Shown here: piece after piece, positions 13,265 through 25,200 of the stretch
Numbering within the stretch: position 1 is the first letter of the stretch
How the letters are laid out: every line of letters starts with the position of its first letter
DNA from: Paralvinella palmiformis
Lineage: Eukaryota > Annelida > Polychaeta > Terebellida > Alvinellidae
DNA: 64,000 bases
Assembly: GCA_025642065.1 (NCBI GenBank)
Contig: JAODUP010000050.1
Coordinates: forward strand, 558,501 to 622,500
Direction of reading: 5' to 3'
Program-made: the position numbers and the translations under genes
The notes under the pieces: model-generated
The model's input: the letters and a program-made list of their open reading frames with translations, nothing else
Database searches by the model: none
What the model was told of the DNA's origin: nothing

Positions 13265-16200
13265 ATATGAATGAATTCACCTACTCAGTGTGAATATTCT
13301 ATATAATAATAATTCTACATTCTACCATACTCATCTTTGCAGGGATCAAGACTCCAGCATATTTCCGTGAATCTCTCCGACTTTTGAGGAGAATGATACT
13401 GCAGCATTACGTACAGGACAGGAATGACAAAACGTCAAAGGTCATACTTGATGTAAGGTCACAGAAGTCAATAGCTGCAGCACAGCCTAGTCACAGGTGA
13501 TAATACTAACTAATACTAATACTAACCTTTTGGTCCTTTAATTGTGAACTGCTAACTAATTAATAAACAAAGCATAGGCTTCTATAAATCTTTGTCTATC
13601 AATTTATTTAATATTCGATGTAAATTCTTCAAGCTGTAATAATTAATAACAGCTAATTTGTAATGCATGGGTGCACACACACACACACACAATTGCTTCT
13701 GAGAAATATAGTTAAGTCAGATGAAATGAAATAAAATTGTTGTGTTCATATAATTTTGTCTTGTTTGTTTATATTTAAATGAGGAAATTTAGCATAAAAC
13801 ATAAACTACTTTGTGATGAACCTGAGAACCATATCCAATATTGATGATTAACATTAGCTATGCAATGTTAAATGCTTAATTTTAAACTCTAATTTTGTTT
13901 TTAAATTCTGATTCCTATTTTGAAAAGAGTCATTTCTCTTTGATTAAATATAAATGAAATTATGTCTTATCATAAGATACCACTGTGTGACACTTAATTA
14001 CCGTTTATTACAGCCATTAGGCAATGGTTAATCCTTTATGAAAAATAAATTAATATAGTCATTCTGTTTCTCATATTAATTATCTATTGATTTTAGAAAT
14101 AATCAGGTCTTATTATTTTATCTAGCACCACTCAGCTGCCACCTGTGTCTTCGCCATCTTCAGCAGGTTCAAGGTCGCCTTCTGTGCCCTATGGCAACAG
14201 CGTTTCTATACCAACAAATAATTCACCAAAAGACCTTCGGGAAGGTCATTTTAAAGCGGTACTCGATAAAAAATCTGACCAACTAAGACATGAGAGAATC
14301 AGATCTTCAGTTAGACCAACGGGACCTCAAGGTGAGCAATAATTTATTATTCTGCTATTTATGGTATGTCATCTCTATATTCTCTCATGTTATGGAATTG
14401 TCTCTGGGTGGTGCCTTTGCAGGGTTCCCATAAATATGCTTCACACTTTGCTTTGCCCACATACTACACTAAAATATACTGAATTGCAAGAATAACTCTG
14501 ACACCATGTTTCGTTCTGGAACAAACTGTTTATTCCCCTCACTTCCCACACAATGTAATAGAGAACTAGGTCGGTTCAGATGGTAATGATAGATACCTGG
14601 GTTGGTTTTACAATACATTGAAGTCTGCTTCTTTCCATGGAAATGTGCAGAGATATGTAGATGTGTTTTTAATTATTTGAGTTACATGTACATCTGAGTA
14701 TCAACATTCATTTGCTTCATGTTCTGAATGTTTTTATTAATTATAAACCTGATTGGGTCAAATTTAAACATGGAAGAGTGAGCCAGCATTGTAGGTTTTT
14801 TTAACACACCGCGTCAATCACAGGAATTACGAAGTTAGGTCTAGTGTGGCTTTAAACTACTTATAATAATTTTCTGATCTGTATAGTACGTGTATGAAAA
14901 CATATTACTGATAGACATCTCTAGTTGTTGATTTATGAATAATAATCAGGTTTAATTAATGTGAAAATATGCCTCAAAGTTAGAAGTGTTCAGTTACATA
15001 TATGCTCGGTGAGAGGACTCATGAAAATGTTCTGTGAATGTAATAAATACACCAAGACATCGATGATTTTTTGTGGAAACTAATGGACATAATAATAATA
15101 TAATAATAATAATAATAATAACAATAACATAATGATAATAAAGCATTTATTAGGTACCATCTTTCCATCAAACTGTTCAGACAGATAATAATAACAATAA
15201 TAATAATAAATATGATAGGCGCATTATGGTTAACTGGTATATTACCGTAATACATGTATGTGATTAGATATCAACAGACTACTATGAATAAGCTAATTAA
15301 AATAAATAGGCTTTTTTATGGCATTTAAATGTTGCAACAGTCTTCATGGATCTGATGGTTTCTGGGAATCTTGCCCAATTTTATAGTCATTTGGCACCTA
15401 CTGATTAATTGGTCCAATGTCTTGAAAATTTTATTGTTGGATTAACCAGATGAAATAGTTTGGGAAATTTCCGTTTGAGCATTAAATTTTGTTAGATGCC
15501 AGGATGTTCTCCAGCCATCCATACCTGGATATTTAGAAGATATCATTTTGTTAAGATCGCCAATATTTGTGGTCCCGAGTGTTATCGTGATTTATCGTTT
15601 TTATCGAATATCATACTAACTATTATGTTTATCTTATCATTCGTATGTCATATTTCCTTAGAAACTGTTAATTATATCTATCTACCTGTATACGTCTATC
15701 TGTCTGCCCGTCTGTTTATATAATATCATCAGATTTCCAGAAGCTGCCATGCTGTTTTTATTAGTTTTCTCAGTTTTAGTTAGCAGCTTATTATTGTTGC
15801 ACCATCTTCAGTCAATTTGTGCACATTCACTGGTTTGTCCGGTAGTTATGTTAATGATAACAGTGTACTACATGTCACTGTTGCCGTTTTGTGACCACGT
15901 TTGTGCACGAGGTAGGCTAAATGGCCTGAGCGACCTCCAATGGTACTGAAGAGAAGCAAAAGATGAAACACCCTTATGATATAGTCCGGCCGAGGTTTGA
16001 ACCCAGGTGCTATAGATCCGTGGCCAACTGCACTACCAGTTAGGCCATGGATGCATACGTATGATAGATAGGACCATAATGAATAGTTGTCAGTAACGTC
16101 ACAGCCTTTTATCCGTTTCAGTAATGAAGCCAGATGCCCAGCCATCCAGAAGGCTATTGAAGTCGCCACCATTTGATGTACTGCTTAAAAAAAGACCACA

Positions 16201-19200
16201 ACCCAACAAAAATCCGTCGGAAATTAAAACGGTGCATCCTCAGCCACTGAAAGGTGATCACAGGTATAACTTTTGTCATCTTTTAGCATCATTTATTTTC
16301 ATGTCTTTGAAAGGTGTGGTTTTAAATTTGTTATTACTTGTTAAATTGCTCGTGCAAGTTGTGGGCATAAATCGTTTTGATTGTTTAATTAAATGGGTAT
16401 CTTCTGAGAACTTCTTGAAATGTGGTTAGATTATTGGTAAAATGTTACATATTAAGATATTTGTATTTGTCTATCACGCTGGATACATTCACCGATTTCT
16501 GTATATTTGTTCCTACACTTCTTTGTAAAACTTTAGTGCCAGTAACCTCATCACATCTTCTGACCAATCGCGTACTACTTTGGCTGTACAGAGCCACCTA
16601 GTGAATGGGGCTGAAACCATCCTGCAACCGAAGCCAGTCGAGAATGGTCGTAATAGTTCGGCTCATTTGTCAGATGTTGACATCAGGCAACGCCTTCCTC
16701 TACCAGTGAAGAAAGGTGGAAAGATGACAACACGACAGGTTATGGAAGAATTAAAGTCTCAGGACAAACTACGTAATAAGGTGAGTGAGTGAGTGAGTGA
16801 GTGAGTGAGTCAGTCAGTCATTGAGTCAGTGAGTGAGTGCCAGCAAGCGAGATCATGGTTGCCTTTAGGTGCAGCATTTTGATTGAGTTTATTGATATAA
16901 AGATACAGTTGGGCCCCATTATAACACAGTCACTGTATTCCATGTCCATGGAGTCCATGTATTCACCTCATTTTTCACCATCCTTTAAGATTACATACAA
17001 CTGTTTATTTCATAAACGTTCCCAGTAATTGTTTAATCATTTGTTGACTTAAACATAAAATTGGGCAAAAAGTAGCAGCCATCTTGGATTTGTGATATTC
17101 ATCCGCCAGAAATAGTGCATGTTTTACAGATAAAGGTAGCAACTATATGAACCAATAAATGAACGTTTATGGGTGCATGTGCGTAAATAAACGTCCATAA
17201 AAATTTATTTGTTTGTATATCTGCTTTTGTAATGAAAACGTCATATTTTATTGAACAATTTTATAGAACATAAATTTAGTGGGTGGAGTCACACAATAAT
17301 TGGGGGTTCTGATTGGGCTGTTTATTTGGCTGATTGAGCCAAGGTGTTGTGTAATTAAGTTTGTGCTCAATAAATATATGCCTGGGTATGTTGTGGCCAT
17401 TGGCTATGTTTTTTATGTGTGAATTACAAACTGTGAAAATGCTTTCCAATTATTTCAAAATATTTTATTGTTCAAATGTGGATTTTGTACCATTTTGCAT
17501 ATAAATACACTGCCGTGGATTCCATGAATAGGAGTCCCAGGTCTGACCATGTTATATCCTATTTTGTGTTATAATGGACCACAGTATAATGGAGCCCGAT
17601 TGTATTCAGATGTTTACAATGTTATTGTGCACTATAGTTTTGAATGGTAAAAAGTTAGCCATCAATCTTACATCATTGTAAGTGAAGTGAATGTTATCTA
17701 AGGTCTTCAAATGCTAACTTATTGTAAAATGGCCGTTGGGTGTCCAACTATTTGTCAATTTGACTCTTAGTGATTTCAGCCGATCGATCTCGGCCCAAAT
17801 GTCAATTCTTAAAGTATGTGTTGATATATCTTTATATGAAAAACAAACAAAACTGTCAAGGATATTTATGAGCGGAGTTGTAGCAAGAAAACAGATAATA
17901 GTACACCTGTGGCATTCCAGCATGTTTATGGCAATTTTTCAAACATGTAACTACAATGTGTTCTACCACAGATTGCAAACATAAAACCATGTAATTCTTT
18001 GTTGTCACAATCAGAGTAGAATGGAACCAATTTAAACTGTTAGTTTCTTGGTGCAGCCCATTAACGTGAAATAATGATCTATCAATTCACAAGAGAGTAC
18101 TGAAGTTCATCAGTTCTTCCAAAAACAAGTTGATTGATTGATTGAATGAGAAATGAGAATTAACATTTTTGGTTAGTGATTTGTACTGGAAACTTTAAAT
18201 ATGAAATCAATCAAGTTTTCTATTGTGAATATTGAATCTATCATAACTTTATTCTCCATTGCTGTTTTAGGTAAGCCTACAACTTTTGTTAAATTACACT
18301 TGTCTTTTACGGAAATGTAAAGTTTTATATATTACTAGATACTAACAAACTTAAAGTTGAGTAGAATAAATTAGGAATGAGGCCCTCAAGTGAAGTTTAT
18401 CTTTATTTATCCCTTATTCTAAACAATAATAACGTTTATTATTAACGAATGGCCAAAAACTAAATTCTTATAAATGGCCTAAATATCTGTGGGCTGAAAT
18501 CATCAGAGGCTGAGATTGTCAGCTTCCTCGTGAACTCCACCTACATATTGACGAAGCGGTTATAAGCTAGAGACTAATTAGCTAATTCAGCAATATACCA
18601 GATGTCGGATGAGATTTTGATTGCGGAACGTTTACATGACACCACTGCCATAAATAATGCTGAATGGGATTTAACCTATAAAGTGGAGAATTGTTTTTAT
18701 TGGAATATGTGTGTATTAATAATATTTATCGATATCTTACTCCGTCACCATTTTGTTTTCGATGACCTAAAAATAATAAATGTAAATTGTACTGCAACTC
18801 GGCATGATTCATGTAGTATTCTAATCATAACTAGTTGTTGTTTATCACATAAAACTGCAATGTATAAAGAAATATATTTTGTTTCACATTATACAACAGA
18901 TTGGTGTTGTTTAAATAAGAATGTCCATTTTGATGTTTTGCGCATGTTTATTGCTATTTGATGTACAAATGTTTCTGAATATAAGAGCTTCTCTTTAATC
19001 TTATACTAGATAAACAATTTGGCAGCAGCTTGTTTACATCTACAGGCTCCGATTTCAGTCCATTTTCTTTTTATGAATTTCGGGTGCCTCCGTGGTCCAA
19101 CTGGTAGCATGTTGGATCACAGATCACTAGCACCTGAGTTCGATAAACATCGGGAGTTATTTGCCAGAAATAAACAAGACAATATTAAGCCTACAGAGAA

Positions 19201-22200
19201 TCAATTTATCAGGGAACCGTCCTCTAGTCTCAACACACGGATGATGGTTGAACTTGTCTGTAATTACGATTTAAGGAGCCCCTCCATGGTCTAACGGTAG
19301 CGTGTTGGACCGCAGATCACTACCACCGAAGTTTGAAACTCAGCGTGGGCATATCTGAAAGATGTTTCATCTTTGACTTCGCTTCATTACCTTTGGAGGT
19401 CACTCGGCTCATTTAGACTACCATGTGGACAAAAGTGGCCGTAAAACATCAACAGGTTTATGAATTTAAATTGCTCAATTCCTTTGGGTTCCTTTTATTA
19501 TCAGTTCCATTTCTATTCATTTCCTTTTCCTGAATTCCAGCTCCAATCAGTTCCATTTTGCCATTTTCATTTCTACGTAAATTATTTGCCAATTCCGGTT
19601 GTAATTCCAAATCGAGCAATTTAATTTCACATGTAAATGTTGAGGAGAAAAATGCCATGTAAATTTTTTTTCATATTATATTTTCATTTATCAATATATT
19701 CTTCAATATATTGATAATTCCTGCGTACAAATGATCAGTTCATAAAAATACATTAGATGAACTAACAATGTTAATTAAGTGACTGGAACCATCGGAATCT
19801 CACTGTAGAACCATAGTCACCTATTTCTCCATTCATGAAACTTCGCATTAAAGAACCCAGGCATTCTGCGGTGGTGCAGCTGTTAGAGCACTGTACTGCA
19901 AACCTCCAAGTTGTGGATTCCAATCCAGCTCACATCTGTGTAAGATATGTCACATATGTGACCAGTACTGTGGCTAAGCTACTCAACTCAACTTTGTATG
20001 CTTTCTCTAGATGACAAATGACTCGCATGTTGAGAAGATTCTCACTCGCAGCAAAGAAATAGCGCAGAAGGAAGCAGCCACTCGACAGCGTCTTCTCGAG
20101 TTTAAGGAGAAATTACGACAAGCGAAACTTGGCACGTTCCAAACAAGGTCAGTTTAGTAATGAATGCGAGTCTTGAGGTTGAATATTCTATCTCTGTTGG
20201 TTTGTTTTAAAACAAATTTCAGCCGATTTGACACTCGACACCTTTGTTTCTAGTTTCTTAGATTGCCATTGTCTGTGATTTAATGATTTTTTTCTTCCTG
20301 AAGGAAACATGACTCCGGTTCTGAACACAGCGACTCGGGTGTGGATGGTTTGAGCAGACCGCATATTCCATCCCAGAGATCAGCATTCACTGAAGCTCAC
20401 CACTCATCAATAGTGAGTAACATCACAGCATTTGATGTGCCGAGCAATATTGTCGAAGTTGAGAAGCCATCCAGTCATGACAGTGCTGATGAGACCGAAC
20501 AACTCAGTCATGATGCCAGTCAGATTGGCGTATTGACCAGTCGTGATGACCAGACGTCACAGTTTGATGCGGCCTCCATCACTTCGATGGCTGGCTCGGT
20601 CTCCTCGAATCCTTGGCAATCTGACGTCACCAAACTGAGTGCGAAAAAACATTTTCAGCCTACCAACAATCTTAGTTTCCTCCCGACAAGTCGAACTTCC
20701 TCAGCGTGCTCAAAGAATGCCCACGAACTGGAACTGATGTATCTGGAGAGGAGGAGAAATATATCCTCGATGTGGGGGGTGGAAAGTACCACCCAAACTA
20801 TGGTGCCCAATACTCCTGTAGTACCAGATTTTGTAGGCGGAGATATCTCCAGGCTATCCAAGGTGCCTGTGTCATCTGTACCAGTACTGGATCGAGGTTA
20901 TGAAGACACACCGAGAATGAACAAGATACTTCCAAGAACCATGTCTGAACATAGTTTTGACATTGGGCGCTCAAATTCTGAGGCTGACATCTGTGATGCC
21001 GAAGTTCAGAGAGTCTTCCTGGAGAATAACGATGATGATGGTTCTGGATCTGAACAGGAAAATGCACAACATGATGGTATTCGCATTCTGGATCCACCAA
21101 AAGTACTAGCTCAGGCAAAGCCAGTGTTAAGTCAACATGACTCACTGATCGGTCATTTTCCAAAACAAGATGGTTTGACCAAAGATGCTCCCATTCAGCC
21201 TAATTTCAGTCACAAGAACTTCGATAAAACTTTACAAAAAATGCTCGGCACCGACACTGTGCCTACGCTGAGCTATACGCATGAAGATTATGATAAATTT
21301 GCAAGACCGGATAAGCCGACGAAGACTCGGTGTAAGACTGCCAAGGCCTCAACGAGGATCAAAAGTGCTGTGAAGATGGCGAAGCCGGTGACAACAACTG
21401 ATCACAATAACAGACCGAAGCCATTCGATCCTTGGAGTCCTGAAGCGAGGGTAATTATTAACTTGAGTGTTTTGCAATATTACAACTCAATTTGGAAGCA
21501 CATGATGCCCTCAGCGCTATGATACACATTTTCTAATAATAATAATAATAATAATAACATGAATGCTAGTTATTAGTATGGCTGGCAACTCTAGTAAGGA
21601 AGCTCCAGATAGTCTGTTATTTAATGAACTTTCATGGAAAATAATTCTAAATAAATCTTTGGAATTTGGAAGAGATTACATTTCAGATGAGAAAACATCT
21701 TCTCTACTATAGAGCTATTTCCAAGATTAAAACTCCAGCCTGACATACACCATGATCTCTAAGACAAAGTCCTTTGCCCTAGTCTACTCGTCTACTTTAT
21801 CCAAACTTGAATTACCGTATATACCCGTGTATAAGTGTATAAACAGTATATACTCGTGTGTCATCATGTGATCACACATGTTGTTGCTTTCTTCGTAGGA
21901 GTTAGTGTCAGATTTGTCATAATACCTCATCTTCTATGCCTTCGAAATCATTGCTAATAGAGCACTTCATGAATGATTTGGTAATGATGGCAGGGTCGAT
22001 TTTATCCCAGGCCGTTTTCACCCAATAGGTAACTAAGGCCGCTTCAGGTTGTCTGCTGCTGTGCATTCATTTCTGTAATGCTTTGTTTTTTGGGGAGAAT
22101 CCCCAGCCTGTCGCTTATTCAGCACAGCCTCTATGTTGGAGTGGTTGAGAAAATACGCACACAAGTATATATGGCACTTGATGTGGAAGAGATACCTAGA

Positions 22201-25200
22201 TGATCCTTTGTTCATGTTAATGGGAACTGTTGCTGAAATTTGGTTTCATCCAAGTATCGTATCGGCCTTAATTAGTTTCATACTGTTGTATTCTGTTAAA
22301 TCTTAAAGGTGGGCATTTCAGTAGCACAGCAGTTAGAGCAGTGCATTCCACAGCTCCAGGTTGTGGGTTCAAGTCTTGTATCTGAGTTTGTACGTTGTTT
22401 TCCTCTGTATTTGTCCCTCAGCTTTATGTCTCAGGTGTGACAATTGTCCAGGCTAAGCCAGCTATACACACTCGATCATTCACTATCCTGAAGGTGGTTT
22501 AATGTCCTGGAAATGTCCTGAAAATAATATTGCCTGTGAAAAAAAACTCCACTTAGAACAAAAAGCCTGTGAATAAATATTATGTCTGTAGAAGAAAACT
22601 TTGATTGTAGAAGAAAAAGAGTACCAGGACATAGTTTTGATATCGCATGTTAGTTAAAATTTAAATAAAAGCGGGTGGATCAGACAGCTGGGGGGGGGGG
22701 GTATGAGGAGGAGGCTGGACCATAAAAATGTCAATAATCAATCATACATTGAATAAATACGATATAGTTTTTCACACATATCCTTGATTTATTACCTTTA
22801 AATTGTGCACAGTTTGTCCTGGAAATGGTAATTTTGTCCTGGAAAAGAATATTTCCTTGGCTGTGGGGAACCATGTTTAATGGACCGAACTCACCATCAC
22901 AAAGATATTTCTACACCCCACACCATTGCAGTCTATCCACATATAGTTATCTCAAGTCTGCACCAACATACATTGTCAGTTACCTGTGCATGATATTAGT
23001 GTGGTATATTGATCTGTCTGGGTTTTTTTCTGTGAAATCATTGTTCACACATTTGATATGTCACAATACGGATTAGAGGCCATCAGAAAAACAGATAAAT
23101 AAAAACAAATTAAATGGGTAAACTATAAGTATTAAAACTATTTCAAAGATTTTTTTACTTTAACTGATTTGATGTACATGGAGTTTTTTTTTTATCTCCG
23201 GAGGAGTGTTATTTACGAAAATATGCACGCATACAAATGTGTGGTAACTATTTTCAAAAATATTTATGAATCATAATACCATATCCTCACCAATACCAGA
23301 TACATCTTTGCAGCTGATATAACTAAATCAGATACCAGTATAGAACGGAGAGTGAAATAAACAATTTGAAATTGAACGGAAGTCTTCGGCATTTTGATTG
23401 TTGACACTGGTCTTGTTTATATACGAAGATCGTATTTCATTTCTATGAATGAGTTAAATCTTCGTGCTGTACTGACTTATGCATTGTTTCACCTCGGCAT
23501 CCTTAGATTTGCTATTAGATGATAATGTTTGCGTTCTTTCCTTAAGTTGATGTTTATCTGCCCTGCGATTGATGATGTTTGCAGGGATGTCGATTGTGTT
23601 TAAGTCGATCGTTTTGATGTCGAGGTTATGTTTCGTGCGATGTTGATGCTGTTGGATGGGATACGACGGTTCGTTGCGATGTTAGCATTGCTGTGATGTC
23701 GTCATGACAATCTATTTGTCATTATTTCAGGGTATGACGGTAGGGGAGAGGATTGCTAAACTGGTGAAGGAAGCTTCCAAGAGTCAGAGTACAAACAAAT
23801 CAGGTATGATAAAGATTTGGTTTGAAATATCTTTGTCCACAAACTGCTTTCCACTCGTTGAGTTTCTATCAAACTTTATTTTATGAATCCTGCATTTATT
23901 ATGGTGAGTTGTCAAGGTTAGATGTCAGATTTTATCTTTTCTGATACAGTTTCAGTTGTTCCAGATGAATGATACATGACTCGGGATTCCCATAGTCATG
24001 GAAAATTATGAAGAAAAAGGTCATGGGGAAGTCATTGAAAAGTTGTGGAAATTAATGTTTTCCAAAAGTCATTGAACATGCTCAGAATGGTGTTAAAAGT
24101 CATAAAATTTAGCTCAAGTTGTAAAATTGTAATTCCAGTTCTAGGAAAGCTCACAATCTTTGCATTGCAGTTTATACAGCATGATCTGGGTAAACATTGG
24201 TGAGCATCTGTCCCCATATTTAATCTTAACTTGAAACTTGAAGACTGCTGGAGGTACACTTTTGACTTTAATTAATGATGTTTTTTTAAATAAATATGGA
24301 CTCTGGTGGTGAATCATATCTTCTGAGAGTTCTTTTAGTTGTCGTATATGTGAGAGTATTTTTTTGTGTCATGTCCCTAAGAGTGTTTTTTTGTTTTTAT
24401 TGTGATGTACCCGAGAGTACTTTTAGCTGTCATGTATAGATATAAATCATTCTCAGTAAATCTTCCATGTGTTCATTTAGATTTTATTACTAGTAGAGAT
24501 AAAAATGCTAGCTTCAGATTCCTAACAAATAATTTATGGGCAAACAGTATATTTATGTTGTAAATAACTATTTTATTTATGTAACCTATAGAAATTGAAT
24601 CAAATTCACATTGGATGTAATAGTTCAGGACCTAATCTAGGCCACCGCTAAAAATAACCATGAGAAGAGAACCCACAGGGGGCTTGGCCTTTTAAAATGG
24701 CTCACCAACATGGCAAGTGGTACTCCTGGAAAACTCGGATTTTTGTCAGGAAAAGACCTGTAATTTAGCTATAATATTTCTGTGTGACTCAACTGAGAAT
24801 TATTTTGTTAGCAGTTTTCCCCTCAGCTGTTAATTTATCCCCGTCTATCTGCCATCATGCAAAACACCCGGATGGCAGAAATATGCATGAACTTGTTTTG
24901 TGACTTGATGGATTACATCTTGTCATATTTTACACTCCAAGCTTTTGTTATTTCTGTGTTCGATGCAATCAGATCACTACCAGAGTTTATTCCTATTTCG
25001 TATATTTCTTCAAGGTCGGCTAATTGTTTAAGACCATTAAGACCACAACAAACGTGGATCACATTCTAAAAGTGTTCACACAGAATATCCTTTTGCTATG
25101 ATCTTTATACACGATGGACAAAACGACTCATTAATCAGAGCTTCCCACTTAACCAGTATTTTGGTTTAAGTGAATGTCGGCTAACTTCATGTTTTGATAT

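Noticed and set aside
20655..21163. Minus-strand frames of 68 and 121 codons across the large kinesin exon
   Set aside because: Shadows of the plus-strand coding exon, whose frame and splice phases are consistent.
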